This document shows, one piece after another, positions 36,122 through 46,409 of a stretch of 64,000 bases of DNA. Every line of letters begins with the position of its first letter. Positions within the stretch are counted from its first letter, which is position 1. The stretch spans positions 62,001 to 126,000 of the forward strand of contig NZ_CP104381.1 in assembly GCF_030582395.1 (NCBI RefSeq), in the 5' to 3' direction. Below the pieces are notes generated by a model. The model searched no databases, was not told the DNA's origin, and saw nothing but the letters and a program-made list of their open reading frames with translations. The translations under genes were made by a program, and so were the position numbers. The DNA comes from Ralstonia pickettii (GTDB lineage Bacteria > Pseudomonadota > Gammaproteobacteria > Burkholderiales > Burkholderiaceae).

Positions 36122-37494
36122 CGCGGCCGCGCTCGCTTCAAGGTCGGCTGCTGCTACTGGTGCTTGGCGCCGTCGCCGGCCTGTGGCTCGTCACCGCATT
36201 GATCACGTGGTACGACACCCAGGACGAGATCGATCAACTGCTGGACAGTCATCTGGCACAAGCCGGCGCGTTACTGGTCATGCAACACGCGCAGACCTTA
36301 GATGAGGACGACGAGTCGAGCCACGACCTGCCAGTCCAGCATCGCTACGCGCCCAAGGTCGCCTTTCAGGTCTTTCATGACGGGAAGTTGGGCGTCCACT
36401 CGGCCAACGCGCCGAACCAGCCGATGGTTACGTCGGGCGAGCACATCGCGTCCGGATTCTCGACGGTGCAAATCGAGGGCTATACCTGGCGGGTCTTTGC
36501 AATGCAGGGTGTACACAAGAACATCCAGGTCTACGTTGGCGAGCGCATCGACTCGCGCACCGCAATCCTGACGGCAATCCTGCGCAACATGCTGTGGCCA
36601 ATGGCGCTGGCATTGCCGTCACTCGCCTTGGCTGTCTGGTGGGCAGTCAAGCGTGGTATGTTGCCGCTGCGCAGATTGGGCAACACGCTTGCCAAGCGCG
36701 ATCCGCGAGCGCTCGATCCGGTCCGGATGCCCCATGCGCCGGTTGAGATGACACCCATGCTCGACGCGCTCAACACGCTCTTTGTCCGCATTCAGGTCAT
36801 GATCGACGCCGAGCGCCGCTTTACTGCAGACGCTGCCCACGAGCTGCGCACACCGATTGCCGCGATCAAAGCACAGGCCCAGGTGGCTATGGCCGCCGAA
36901 GACGACGCCACACGTCGCCATGCCTTGCTCGGAACGCTGGAAGGGTGCGACCGTGCTGCCCATCTGGTTGACCAATTACTGCTGCTCTCGCGCCTGGAAG
37001 CCAACGCCGGCGTATCGATAGAACCGATTGACCTTGGCGCACTGGCAAGACAAGTCATGGCAGACATTGCGCCAATGGCCTTCGGCAAGCGACAGCACAT
37101 CGAACTGGAGAGCCCGGAGTGTTGCATGGTCACGGGTAACCGGGCCTTGCTGGCCTCACTTGCTCGCAACCTGATCGACAACGCCATACGCTACAGCCCC
37201 GCCGAGGCACACATCGTCGTGACGGTAGCGAACCGGAACGGACGTGCCGTGCTCTGCGTGGAAGACAGCGGCCCCGGGCTTCCACCTTCCGAACAGGACC
37301 GACTTGGCGAGCGTTTTTTTCGTGTCGCCGGAACGGAACAGAGTGGCAGTGGCCTCGGGTGGTCGATCGTGCGGCGGATAGCGGCGGTTCACGGTGCAAG
37401 CGTAACGGTTGACCGCTCGCCGGGTCTCGGCGGATTGCGCGTAGACGTTATCTGGTCGAATCTGGAGCCCAGCGTGTCTGGGACCCACCAATAG
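36118..37494 (+). CDS. Sensor histidine kinase, QseC/PmrB-like
   Basis: Inner-membrane kinase of 458 residues. First helix is at about 10-30, followed by a periplasmic 2CSK_N-type domain (about 35-150), a second helix (about 158-177), HAMP, phosphoacceptor His241 in HELRTPIAAIKAQ, N-box NLIDNAIRYSP and G-box DSGPGLP. The signal is unknown. Co-transcription with cytochromes suggests a redox, metal or NO cue, which is inference. Confidence 0.92.
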   Translation: MTRPRSLQGRLLLLVLGAVAGLWLVTALITWYDTQDEIDQLLDSHLAQAGALLVMQHAQTLDEDDESSHDLPVQHRYAPKVAFQVFHDGKLGVHSANAPNQPMVTSGEHIASGFSTVQIEGYTWRVFAMQGVHKNIQVYVGERIDSRTAILTAILRNMLWPMALALPSLALAVWWAVKRGMLPLRRLGNTLAKRDPRALDPVRMPHAPVEMTPMLDALNTLFVRIQVMIDAERRFTADAAHELRTPIAAIKAQAQVAMAAEDDATRRHALLGTLEGCDRAAHLVDQLLLLSRLEANAGVSIEPIDLGALARQVMADIAPMAFGKRQHIELESPECCMVTGNRALLASLARNLIDNAIRYSPAEAHIVVTVANRNGRAVLCVEDSGPGLPPSEQDRLGERFFRVAGTEQSGSGLGWSIVRRIAAVHGASVTVDRSPGLGGLRVDVIWSNLEPSVSGTHQ

Positions 37495-37687
37495 GTCATG
37501 CGCAACTTCATCCCTTCATTGAAGCCATGAAGAATACGAGCCCCCAGTGCGGCTCGAAGAGCCTCTCTAAGTGGAAGGTGGCGCCGGTCTATCTCATGCT
37601 CAATGGATTGGCCCTGGGGCTGCGCAATTGACCGAGTGCTACCGCTCAACCTGAACCCCATCCCCACGCTCACTGCTCAGACAATCC

Positions 37688-38614
37688 ATGCAACAGACAA
37701 AAGAAATCGATCTGGAGATCGCTGCTGATTCCGACGACAGCGTGGCCAGGCAGGCGGCCGCCCGGCGCAGCACCCTTGTGAGCGTGGCCGTCAATCTGGG
37801 GCTGACGGTAGCGCAGGTGGCGGCTGGCATGCTGGCTGGCTCGCAGGCGCTGATCGCCGACGCCATCCACTCCTTGTCCGACCTGATCGCGGACTTCGTG
37901 GTGCTGTTTGCCGGCCACCATAGCCAGAAGGGGCCGGATCAGACCCATCACTACGGTCACCAACGCTTCGAGAATGCCGCTTCGCTCGCGCTCGGTTTGC
38001 TTCTGCTGGCTGTGGGCGTGGGCATGCTCTGGAACGCGGTACTCAAGCTGGAGCACGCCGAGGCGATCCAACCGGTGCGGCTGATTGGTCTATGGGTCGC
38101 GCTGGGCGCGCTGGCCGCCAAAGAACTATTGTTCCGCTACATGCTGGCGGTGGCCGAAAGGGTGCGTTCGAGCATGCTGGTCGCCAACGCCTGGCATGCG
38201 CGTTCGGATGCCGCATCGTCACTGGTGGTGGCGCTTGGCATCGTGGGCAACGTGCTTGGGTATCGCCTGCTCGACCCAGTGGCGGCGCTTGTCGTGGGCC
38301 TGATGGTGACCCGCATGGGCTGGCAGTTCGGCTGGGAAGCCCTGCACGACCTGATGGATCGCGCAGTCGATGAGGAGACCGTGGAGGCGATCCACCAGGT
38401 CATGCTCGCAACGCCAGGCGTGCTTGGCGTACACGACGTCAAGACACGCCGCATGGGCGACTTGATCCTGGTAGACGCGCACCTCGAAGTCGATGCGCGC
38501 GCCAGCGTGCGCGAGGGCCACAACATCGCATTGGAGGCTCGCCGCCGCGTGATGGAGCGCCGCGACGTGCTCAACTTGATGACGCACGTGGATCCGGTCG
38601 ATGTGCCGATCTAG
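37688..38614 (+). CDS. Cation diffusion facilitator (FieF-like metal exporter)
   Basis: Inner-membrane proton-coupled metal exporter of 308 residues with six helices and a C-terminal cytoplasmic metal-binding domain. SLSDLIADFVVLF and AWHARSDAASSLVV carry the helix II and V D/HxxxD sites. HHYGHQRFENAASLALG follows helix II and fits the FieF/YiiP subfamily (Zn, Fe, Cd). The 193-base gap upstream contains no gene or strong promoter. Confidence 0.9.
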   Translation: MQQTKEIDLEIAADSDDSVARQAAARRSTLVSVAVNLGLTVAQVAAGMLAGSQALIADAIHSLSDLIADFVVLFAGHHSQKGPDQTHHYGHQRFENAASLALGLLLLAVGVGMLWNAVLKLEHAEAIQPVRLIGLWVALGALAAKELLFRYMLAVAERVRSSMLVANAWHARSDAASSLVVALGIVGNVLGYRLLDPVAALVVGLMVTRMGWQFGWEALHDLMDRAVDEETVEAIHQVMLATPGVLGVHDVKTRRMGDLILVDAHLEVDARASVREGHNIALEARRRVMERRDVLNLMTHVDPVDVPI

Positions 38615-38738
38615 TCGCAGCCGATTCCCGTTTTGTTGACTTGCGACAAGCCCTCCCGAACTGGAGCGAGTATCCGTGAATCGTGGCGGTTGCGGATCGC
38701 GACCTGCCGGCTTTCCACCTTCTTCCTGGGTTACCTCT

Positions 38739-39263
38739 ATGAACTCCGAGCAGAAATACTCCCCGGCCATACGGTCGCTGCATTGGCTGGTGTTCCTGGC
38801 TGCGCTGATCGCGGTGGTGATCATCGATATCCACGATCTCTTCCCCAAGGGCAGCGCCATGCGGGACACCCTGTTCACCATCCATCAGACGGCTGGCCTT
38901 TCCGTGCTGGTCTTGATGGTGCTGCGGCTGTTTGCCCGCCTAGGCACGGAAGTGCCAGCGGCAATTCCAGGGCCTAAGCTTCTTGAGCGTGCTGCACGAG
39001 CCATGCACCTAGTGCTCTACGTGTTGATGCTGGGGATGCCGATCCTCGGTGCACTGGCACTCGCCTGGGAAGGCAAGGCTATCGAGCCGTTCGGCCTGGC
39101 CTGGGCCGCCCCACTTGCGCCGAACAAGACACTGGCTGACCTGGCCAAGGACATCCACGAGTCGGGAGCAACGCTGGTGTACATCTTCGTCGGACTGCAT
39201 GCTGTTGCCGCGCTCTGGCACGAAGTTGTGCTGAAGGATAGGTTGTTGCGCCGCATGATCTAG
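38739..39263 (+). CDS. Cytochrome b561
   Basis: A 174-residue four-helix membrane cytochrome of the prokaryotic b561 (CybB) family. SPAIRSLHWLVFLAALIAVV, FTIHQTAGLSVLVLMVLRL, RAMHLVLYVLMLGMPILGA and VYIFVGLHAVAALWHEVVLKDRLL supply the haem-ligand His residues. I start at the ATG where the family begins; a GTG 63 bases upstream would add an atypical leader. It may donate or accept electrons at the quinone pool. Confidence 0.87.
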   Translation: MNSEQKYSPAIRSLHWLVFLAALIAVVIIDIHDLFPKGSAMRDTLFTIHQTAGLSVLVLMVLRLFARLGTEVPAAIPGPKLLERAARAMHLVLYVLMLGMPILGALALAWEGKAIEPFGLAWAAPLAPNKTLADLAKDIHESGATLVYIFVGLHAVAALWHEVVLKDRLLRRMI

Positions 39264-39291
39264 CATCGTTGAGCGCGCAGGAACGGAGGCG

Positions 39292-41625
39292 ATGCCTCTG
39301 CCGTCTCGGCTTCCTCCCACCTGCCTCTGGCCCATGCCCTCCGGTTTCCGACACCTCAATGCCGTCCTGCTTGCCGCCTCTGCGTTGACGCTGTCGGCAG
39401 GATTGCTCGCTCGCTATCTGAACGCAGGTGCGCTGGCGCAAGATCTATGGTTGATCGGCATTGCTCCCAATTGGGTGGCGCTGGCGGTCACGATCGTTCG
39501 CTCCTTGATACGGCGGCAAGCGGGCATTGACGTCCTGGCACTCCTGTCGATCAGCTTTGCGCTGTTGTCTGGCGAGGTACTGGTGGCCGCCGTCATTGCC
39601 CTCATGCTGGCGAGCGGGCGGGCACTGGAAGACTTCGCGCAAGCGCGGGCGCAAAAGGAGATGACGGCGCTGCTGAGCCACGCGCCCAAACAGGCCAATC
39701 GCTTCGAGGGCGGCCAGTGGTGCCAGGTTGATCTGGCGACAGTCCGGTCGGGCGACCGGTTGTTGGTGAGGCATGGCGAAGTCGTACCCGTGGACGGCAC
39801 CTTGTCGGAGCCGGCCGATCTGGATGAGTCAACGCTGACCGGTGAATCCGTCACGCGACATCGCGCGCCCGCAGAAGCCGTGAGCAGCGGTGTGCTGAAC
39901 GCTGGGGCCGCCTTCGAGATGGTGGCGGCGGCATCGGCCGAGCACAGTACCTTTGCGGGCATTGTCCGGATGGTCAGTGCTGCGCAGGCCGAGCGCAGTC
40001 CGTCCGTGCGGCTGGCCGACCGCTATGCATTCGCATTTGCAGGCGTCGCCGTCGTGCTGGCCGGAGCGAGCTGGCTACTGACAGGCGATCCAGCCCGTTG
40101 CCTCGCCGTGCTCGTGGTTGCCACGCCTTGCCCGCTGATCCTGGCAGTGCCGGTGGCAATGGTATCGGGCATGTCGCGCTGTGCCAGGCGCGGCGTTCTG
40201 ATCAAGGGCGGCGGCGCCCTGGAACGGCTCGCGCAGGCCGATACCTTGTTCTTCGACAAGACCGGGACCCTCACGGGAGGGTACGCGCGGCTGGTCGACA
40301 TCGAGTGCAGCAGCCGCTACGAACCCCAGGAGGTGCTGCGTCTCGCTGCCTCTCTCGCACAAGCTTCGAATCACGTCATGGCCGAAGCGGTGACCAAAGC
40401 GGCCCGCGAGCGAGGTGCGGCGCTGCTGCTGCCCAGCGCCGTGATCGAGAGTCCAGGCGCGGGCGTCCAAGGTCATGTGGGCGGCCATGCTGTTTCGATT
40501 GGCACCTTGCCTCACGTGCTCGGCTCGGCGGTCGCTCCGCCCTGGAGCGAAGGGTTCATCAAGCGTGTGCGCTACGCGGGCGCGTCGGCTGTCTTCGTGG
40601 GGGTGGATGGGGAGCTGGTCGGTGCATTGCAGCTTGCGGACCGCATCCGCCTTGAAACACCGCGTGCGCTGCGTTTGCTTCGCCAGATCGGAGTGCGCCG
40701 CCAAGGCATGCTCACGGGGGATCGGCCCGATGTGGCCGAATCGGTTGGCGCGATGCTGGGCGTGACGGACGTCTATGCAGACCAATCGCCCGCTGACAAG
40801 CTCACAGCGATCAGGGAGGCCCGCGCAGCGGGCATGGTGATTATGGTCGGTGACGGCGTGAACGACGCGCCTGCGCTGGCGGCGGCGGACATCGGCGTGG
40901 CGATGGGCGCGCGCGGCGCCGCAGCATCTTCAGAAGCTGCGGACGTTGTGTTGCTGGTCGACCGGCTGGATCGTCTGGTGGATGCCGTACGGATCGCCCA
41001 GCGCACGCGTTACATCGCGGTCCAGAGTGTCGTTGTGGGGATGTCACTATCGATCGCGGCCATGATTGCGGCGGCGCTGGGTTATCTGCCTCCGTTGGCC
41101 GGTGCTCTGCTGCAGGAGATCATCGACGTTCTCGTCATCCTCAATGCCCTGCGCGTTCTGCAGGCAGGCCCACATAAAGCCACTCGCACGTTGCCGCCAC
41201 AGGACGTGGAACGCTTCAAAGCCGAACACGCCGAGCTGGAGCCCATCATGAACCGCATTCGCACCGTGGCGGACCAACTGCCGCGGATAGGGCGCAATCA
41301 GGCAAAGACGACGCTCTCCGACCTGACGCGGTTGTTGAATCTGGTGCTGGTGCCGCATGAGCGCCGTGACGATACCGAGATCTATCCTGACGTGGCGCGC
41401 CTGCTTGAGGGGGAAGACCCACTGGCTGCGATGAGCGGCATGCATCGCGAAATCTTTCGAGTGACGAACCTGCTGGACAGGATCGTCACGGACCTCCCCG
41501 AGCAAGGACCGGACTCCGCCGCGTTACAGGAGCTGCAGCGTTTGCTGTACGGGCTGGACGCCGTCCTGCGGTTGCACTGCGCCCAGGAGGACGAGCTGTT
41601 CCACGTACTCGGCAAGGAGGCGTGA
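39292..41625 (+). CDS. P1B-type metal ATPase with C-terminal hemerythrin domain
   Basis: A 777-residue membrane ATPase. It lacks the N-terminal HMA domains. Actuator motif is LTGESV, the metal-site helix has Thr278-Pro-Cys-Pro (ATPCPLILAVPVAM), phosphorylation Asp322 is in FDKTGTLTGG, and MVGDGVNDAPALAAADIGVAMG closes the ATPase part. Residues ~640-777 form an HHE hemerythrin-like domain (KAEHAELEPIM, VPHERRDDTEIYP, HREIF, LHCAQEDELFHVL). TPC plus hemerythrin defines the P1B-5 subgroup, of which rhizobial Nia exports Ni and Fe. The alternative start at 39,334 is possible. Confidence 0.9.
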   Translation: MPLPSRLPPTCLWPMPSGFRHLNAVLLAASALTLSAGLLARYLNAGALAQDLWLIGIAPNWVALAVTIVRSLIRRQAGIDVLALLSISFALLSGEVLVAAVIALMLASGRALEDFAQARAQKEMTALLSHAPKQANRFEGGQWCQVDLATVRSGDRLLVRHGEVVPVDGTLSEPADLDESTLTGESVTRHRAPAEAVSSGVLNAGAAFEMVAAASAEHSTFAGIVRMVSAAQAERSPSVRLADRYAFAFAGVAVVLAGASWLLTGDPARCLAVLVVATPCPLILAVPVAMVSGMSRCARRGVLIKGGGALERLAQADTLFFDKTGTLTGGYARLVDIECSSRYEPQEVLRLAASLAQASNHVMAEAVTKAARERGAALLLPSAVIESPGAGVQGHVGGHAVSIGTLPHVLGSAVAPPWSEGFIKRVRYAGASAVFVGVDGELVGALQLADRIRLETPRALRLLRQIGVRRQGMLTGDRPDVAESVGAMLGVTDVYADQSPADKLTAIREARAAGMVIMVGDGVNDAPALAAADIGVAMGARGAAASSEAADVVLLVDRLDRLVDAVRIAQRTRYIAVQSVVVGMSLSIAAMIAAALGYLPPLAGALLQEIIDVLVILNALRVLQAGPHKATRTLPPQDVERFKAEHAELEPIMNRIRTVADQLPRIGRNQAKTTLSDLTRLLNLVLVPHERRDDTEIYPDVARLLEGEDPLAAMSGMHREIFRVTNLLDRIVTDLPEQGPDSAALQELQRLLYGLDAVLRLHCAQEDELFHVLGKEA

Positions 41626-41630
41626 ACGCC

Positions 41631-42275
41631 ATGACAAGTTTGCTCGCCTTGTTCGCCACGGTCTTTGCCCTGAACGTGGTCCCGGCCTTTGCGCCACCCA
41701 CATGGATGGTGATGTCGTGGATCGGCTTTTCCCGCCCCGAAGCTAACCCCGTTGTGCTTGCAGCGGTGGCCGCCTGTGCCGCGACGGCGGGGCGTCTGGT
41801 GCTGGCGCGACTGGCCTGCATATTGGTCCGCAAACATTGGATGCGTGAATCGGACCGGCAGAACATCGACGTCGTGAGCGCCTGGCTCGAGCAGCGCAAA
41901 GGTATGACTGTGGGACTGGTGCTTGCCTACGCGTTCAGCCCGTTTCCATCCAACTACATTTTCATCGCCTACGGCCTGACCGGCATGCGGCTGTGGTTGA
42001 TCGGGCTGCCATTCTTGGTAGGGCGCTGGGTGAGCTATCTAACCTGGACTCACATTGCCCAGATCGGGGCGCGATATCTGGACGAAGAATCCGAGATCGA
42101 TGGTACCTATCTCGGTGTCTACTTTGTCGTGTCGCAACTGGTGTTTCTCGCTGCGGTCTACGGGTTCACGAAAGTGGATTGGGGCTGCCTCATGACCGAG
42201 AAGCGGCTGCGCTGGCGGCACCGGCAAAGAATTCCATCGTCTCTAAAGGCCTCCGATCAAACCGGGGAACACTGA
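41631..42275 (+). CDS. Integral membrane protein, possibly DedA/VTT-like
   Basis: A 214-residue protein with about five hydrophobic segments and a basic C-terminal tail (EKRLRWRHRQR). GLVLAYAFSPFPSNYIFIAYGLTGM recalls the conserved re-entrant loop of DedA/VTT proteins, but the match is partial and I would not assign function. It begins five bases after the ATPase stop, so the two are co-transcribed and it may assist metal or envelope homeostasis. Confidence 0.6.
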   Translation: MTSLLALFATVFALNVVPAFAPPTWMVMSWIGFSRPEANPVVLAAVAACAATAGRLVLARLACILVRKHWMRESDRQNIDVVSAWLEQRKGMTVGLVLAYAFSPFPSNYIFIAYGLTGMRLWLIGLPFLVGRWVSYLTWTHIAQIGARYLDEESEIDGTYLGVYFVVSQLVFLAAVYGFTKVDWGCLMTEKRLRWRHRQRIPSSLKASDQTGEH

Positions 42276-42332
42276 TCCGATGCAGTGACGCGGCAGCTTT
42301 CCGGTCCACGCAGGTTCCGAAAGGAGATCACC

Positions 42333-42800
42333 ATGTACGACACCATCATGGTAGCAATCGATGCAAGCCCAACTGCGGAACATGCGCTTGACGAGGCCAT
42401 AAGCTTGGCCAGGTCGCTTGGGTCAAAGCTAGTTATCGCCCATGTCGTGGATAACGCCCACATCAAATACGACTTGAGTTCGCCGTTCGTGCGGGAAGTT
42501 TCGGATGCACTGGCTCGGCGCGGAGACACGCTGGTCTCGGCAGCAATTCGCAAGGCCCAACTAGCTGGAGTTCACGCTGCAGTCGCCATCACTAGAGACC
42601 CGCTGACGTATATCGACATCGCTACGGAGCTGGAGAGACTTGCGTCGGAGGCGGGCGCGCAAGTCTTGGTGCTTGGTACACACGGGAGGCGGGGAGTACT
42701 GCGGGCGTTGCTGGGAAGTGTCGCGGAGAGCGTTGTCCGTACGTCTTCCCTCCCGGTACTACTGGTGAGAAACAATCCGGACAGAGAGGCCCACGGCTAG
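42333..42800 (+). CDS. Universal stress protein A family, first copy
   Basis: A 155-residue UspA-fold protein. It has MYDTIMVAIDASPTAEHALDEA at the start and the nucleotide-binding G-2x-G-9x-G(S/T) motif as GTHGRRGVLRALLGSVAESVV, so it is expected to bind ATP. AAGGAGATCACC precedes the ATG. It ends the rightward run of genes that begins with the cytochromes. Confidence 0.9.
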   Translation: MYDTIMVAIDASPTAEHALDEAISLARSLGSKLVIAHVVDNAHIKYDLSSPFVREVSDALARRGDTLVSAAIRKAQLAGVHAAVAITRDPLTYIDIATELERLASEAGAQVLVLGTHGRRGVLRALLGSVAESVVRTSSLPVLLVRNNPDREAHG

Positions 42801-42808
42801 CCGCCGTT

Positions 42809-42828
42809 GTCCCGAGTCTCCTCGGGAC
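42809..42828. terminator. Hairpin between converging genes
   Basis: GTCCCGAG and CTCGGGAC form an eight-base stem with a four-base loop just after the USP stop. No T-run follows, so termination is only likely from its position. Confidence 0.4.
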
Positions 42829-42873
42829 GGCATGTGCGGCACTTCGGGAAGCCGCTGGCAAGCGGCACCTTGC

Positions 42874-44043
42874 TCATCGGCGAGGCAGCACCTTCGCAGA
42901 GTCGGACAGCGTGCCCGGCGGATAGACGACCACGGTTTCGTGATCGCGTAGCCCATCCACAACTTGTGCCTGTTCAGCATTGCGTTGTCCGATTTGAATG
43001 ATCCGCTGAGCAGCCCGTCCGTTCTCGACGGTAAACGCGCACCAATGCTCGCCGCACCTGAACAGGGCGCCGATAGGTAACCGCAGCACATCAGGCCGAT
43101 CCCAGATAACGATGCGGCCCAGCACGCGATACCCGTCGTTCAACCTTCCAGGTTGGTCAACCAGGTCGGCCACGATATTGACACGCTGTTCCTCGACCCC
43201 AAGCGCCGAAACCTTGGTAAATGCTCCCGGCCCAACCACGCGTACGGCCGCATTGATCGGCACCGATCCACCCCAATCCTCGATCAACACCTGCATGCCT
43301 GGGCTGACCTTTACCGCGTCTGTGGACAGTACGTCGACCACCACCTCGTAGCGCGATGGATCTGCCAGCAGCATGACCGGCGTACCGGAGAGCACGACTC
43401 GCTCGCTCTGCTGTTCGATTCGCAACAATAGGCTATCGACCGGAGCGCGAATTTCCACCGGTTGTCCAGCCTCCAAAGCCTGAAGATTGGCGGTGGCAAC
43501 GCGCACATCCGCTGCCGCGGATGCTTCCCGCGCGCGGGCGGCAGCCAGATCGCTGGCGCTCGACGCCAAGCTAGTGCGCGTCTGCTCGACTTCCTGTCTC
43601 GATATGGCGCCGCTGCTTAGCAGCTTCTCACTCCGGTCCAAGTCACGCCGTACCTGATCAAGATCGGCGCGAGCATGCGCAGCGCGCGCCTGCGCCTCAC
43701 GGTAGACCGCTTCAGCGGCGTCAACACGTGCCCGCTGCCCGGACCTCTCGCCTGGCGTCATCGGTACCGGCACCAGGACGGCAATGACCTGTCCTGCCTT
43801 GAGGTGATCGCCTTCATGCAGATCCACACGCAGAAGACGCCCGGTGATCGGCGCGGTGATCACGTAGCGATCATGCGCACGGATTTCACCATCTTCGTCC
43901 ACCGTCACGCGGAGGGGCCCTCGTGTCACAAGCGCGGTATCAACAATTGTCGGCTTCGGCCAGAATGCGTACGTCAGCGCCAGCGTCACCGCGAGAACGA
44001 CGGCCGAAAGGACGAACGCCTTTCTCACGGCTGCGCGTTTCAC
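42874..44043 (-). CDS. HlyD-type periplasmic adaptor of an ABC exporter
   Basis: A 389-residue membrane fusion protein. It has a single N-terminal helix (FVLSAVVLAVTLALTYAFW), the barrel-sandwich start LVTRGPLRVTVDEDGEIRAHD, a coiled coil rich in Ala/Arg/Asp (about 95-200), and a beta-barrel domain. The start is a GTG overlapping the permease stop (GTGA), so translation is coupled. It is third in an ATPase-permease-adaptor operon like macAB. Confidence 0.87.
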   Translation of the reverse strand: MKRAAVRKAFVLSAVVLAVTLALTYAFWPKPTIVDTALVTRGPLRVTVDEDGEIRAHDRYVITAPITGRLLRVDLHEGDHLKAGQVIAVLVPVPMTPGERSGQRARVDAAEAVYREAQARAAHARADLDQVRRDLDRSEKLLSSGAISRQEVEQTRTSLASSASDLAAARAREASAAADVRVATANLQALEAGQPVEIRAPVDSLLLRIEQQSERVVLSGTPVMLLADPSRYEVVVDVLSTDAVKVSPGMQVLIEDWGGSVPINAAVRVVGPGAFTKVSALGVEEQRVNIVADLVDQPGRLNDGYRVLGRIVIWDRPDVLRLPIGALFRCGEHWCAFTVENGRAAQRIIQIGQRNAEQAQVVDGLRDHETVVVYPPGTLSDSAKVLPRR

Positions 44044-46409
44044 GATTCCCTCGCCTTGAGGACCGCGACGATATCGAGCCGCCGGATCTTCAACGAGACC
44101 AGCAGCCCCGAACACGCAACCGCGCCTGCTGTCACGACGAAAGCGTATGCGAACGTCGCGGCTTGAATCACGAGAGGGAGTCGATACAGGTCAGTGGAGA
44201 GTCGCATGACCAGGAATGCGCACGTGCCATATCCCAGCAATAGTCCAACCGGCGACGCGATCGCGGCAAGTGCAAACTGCTCGCCCAGAAGAATCCAGGC
44301 AACTTCGGTCTGCGTGAAGCCAAGGACGCGTAGCGATGCCAGTTGCTGAACCCGTTCCGAGTAGGCGATGCGCATGGCGTTGAACGCGACACCAAATGCG
44401 ATCACGCATGCAAAGGCAAAGTTGATTGAAGTCGTGAGGCGGATGCTCTCATCCATGATCTTGCGGAAGCTGTCGATGACTGACTGGCGGGCTGCGACCG
44501 CGTTCACAGCAGGCATGCGCTTGAGCGTTGCATAAAGACGCCCAAGCTCGCTTGTATCAACAGACAGTCGGGCACCCGACCAGTTGCCGCTCTCTTCCAG
44601 AAAGTTCGCCAGTGCTTGCTGGTCCATATAGGCGCCAATACCGACCAGATCCCCGGACCGTCCCACCAGAGTGACCTGCCGGATGCGACGTTTGCCTTCC
44701 AGTTCCTCAACGGTGATCCGGTCACCAGGTTGTACCCCAAGAACATCGGCGAGCCTGGCGGAGACCAGCATGCCATCCGGCGGCACGCGTAAAGGTTGGC
44801 CGCGATCATCGACAAGCCGGTGCAGATCTCCTTGCCGTGCGATTCCGCTCAACGAGACTTGCCGAGATCGGTACCCCACCGACAACCTGACCGGCACGTC
44901 GCGAAACGGCTCGACCTTCAGCACGCCCGGCAAGCGTTCGAGCGCATAGACAGCGCGATGGGATAACGGTTGCGAGAAGGCTACCGTGACATCTTGACGC
45001 TCGACCTGTTGGAATTGGACGTCGAACAGATGATCGACCGCATCGAAGAAAAAACCACCAATAACAAGAATGGCGCTCGCGCATGCCAGAGCCAGGGAGG
45101 CGAGCAGCGATTTGACGGGCTGGCGGGCAATGTTCCGCACGATCATTCGCGATACGATGCCCAACTGCCGGTAAAGGCCAATTCGCTCCGCCCAGCTTGC
45201 GGCAAAGGCTGGCGGCACAGCGGCACGCAGGGCATCGACGGGCATCAAGCCCGCGGCTTTCGCGACACTGGCAGCTACACCGACAGCCGCCGTTGCGAAG
45301 CTCAGGAACACCGCCCAGGCGATGATCGGGATATCGATTCGGAATTCGAGGCGTGCCAGGCGATAGTACTTCGCGTACAGGCCCGTCAAATATGACCCCA
45401 GTTCAAGTCCCCCTGCGATCCCGACGGCGGCCCCCGCTGCCGCCATCAGACAGGCGAACTGCAGGTAGTGCAGACCAACGGTGACATTTCCGTAGCCAAA
45501 CGCTTTCATCAAGCCGATCTGTGTACGCTGCATATCGATCAGCCGGCTCAGGACGTTCTGCAATAGAAACATGGCGACGCAGAAGAAGATGGCGGGCACG
45601 TATGTAGCCGTTACCCGGTTCTGCGCGATCTCATCCGAGATGAATCGATTCGATACCTGATCCTCGCGTGTGATGGTGCCGAGTCCGCCATAAGGCCCCA
45701 ATTCGTGATCGACTTGAGCAATCACGCGCGCAGACGGAACGCTGCCATCGAGAGACAGCGCCAGGTCATTGAACGCACCGCTCATGCGGAACGCCGCCGA
45801 CAGCGCGTTGGTACCCATCCAGAGCACGCCGTAGTGACGATTGTCCGGAAAGATGGAGCCAGCTCCCGCTTCATAGACATACTCGGGCGACATCGCGATG
45901 CCGACAATGTGCAACTGCTTCCGCCGCCCATTGAGAACGGCGGCCAGGCGTCCTCCTGCCCGCAGATGGTTGGCATCCGCAAACGCCGCGCTGACCAGAA
46001 CCTCATCGTCGCGGCCGGGCGCCACGTATCGGCCGCTTTGCAGGTGCAGAAGATTGAGCGCCGGCCAGCTCTGCTCAGGAACCGAAATGACGTGCCCAGT
46101 CGCGGGTTCCGTCAGGCCTGGTATATCGACTGTCACGTCCGACACCACGCGCGCATCCGTGCGTGCGACCCCCGGTAACGTGGCGATGCGCGTTGCCACC
46201 TCCAACGGGGCCCTCTTGAGATGAACAAAGAGATCCGCGAACCGGTACGACGCGTAATAGTCTTGCTGCGCGTCCAGCAGAGCAAGGTAGGTGCTGCGCA
46301 TCGCAACGAACGTGGTTACACCGCAGCCGACGACCAGCACGGCGGCAACGGCCTGGGCTCGCAGGTGCCAAAGGTCGCGCCAGAGCAGGCGCGTGAGCGC
46401 GCTTACCAT
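44040..46409 (-). CDS. FtsX/MacB-type ABC permease, large form
   Basis: A 789-residue inner-membrane permease with two FtsX domains. One helix near the N-terminus ([18 protein letters not shown]) and a long periplasmic domain are followed by a three-helix set (about 275-390). A second periplasmic domain and a last set of helices lie at about 665-775. It resembles the DevC/LolC-like permeases of tripartite exporters, and the ATPase is encoded by an overlapping gene. Cargo is unknown; lipoprotein or small-molecule export is possible. Confidence 0.87.
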   Translation of the reverse strand: MVSALTRLLWRDLWHLRAQAVAAVLVVGCGVTTFVAMRSTYLALLDAQQDYYASYRFADLFVHLKRAPLEVATRIATLPGVARTDARVVSDVTVDIPGLTEPATGHVISVPEQSWPALNLLHLQSGRYVAPGRDDEVLVSAAFADANHLRAGGRLAAVLNGRRKQLHIVGIAMSPEYVYEAGAGSIFPDNRHYGVLWMGTNALSAAFRMSGAFNDLALSLDGSVPSARVIAQVDHELGPYGGLGTITREDQVSNRFISDEIAQNRVTATYVPAIFFCVAMFLLQNVLSRLIDMQRTQIGLMKAFGYGNVTVGLHYLQFACLMAAAGAAVGIAGGLELGSYLTGLYAKYYRLARLEFRIDIPIIAWAVFLSFATAAVGVAASVAKAAGLMPVDALRAAVPPAFAASWAERIGLYRQLGIVSRMIVRNIARQPVKSLLASLALACASAILVIGGFFFDAVDHLFDVQFQQVERQDVTVAFSQPLSHRAVYALERLPGVLKVEPFRDVPVRLSVGYRSRQVSLSGIARQGDLHRLVDDRGQPLRVPPDGMLVSARLADVLGVQPGDRITVEELEGKRRIRQVTLVGRSGDLVGIGAYMDQQALANFLEESGNWSGARLSVDTSELGRLYATLKRMPAVNAVAARQSVIDSFRKIMDESIRLTTSINFAFACVIAFGVAFNAMRIAYSERVQQLASLRVLGFTQTEVAWILLGEQFALAAIASPVGLLLGYGTCAFLVMRLSTDLYRLPLVIQAATFAYAFVVTAGAVACSGLLVSLKIRRLDIVAVLKARES

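Noticed and set aside
38634..38647. TTGACTTGCGACAA as an FNR box before cytochrome b561
   Set aside because: At least three mismatches to the consensus; more likely chance or a -35 element.
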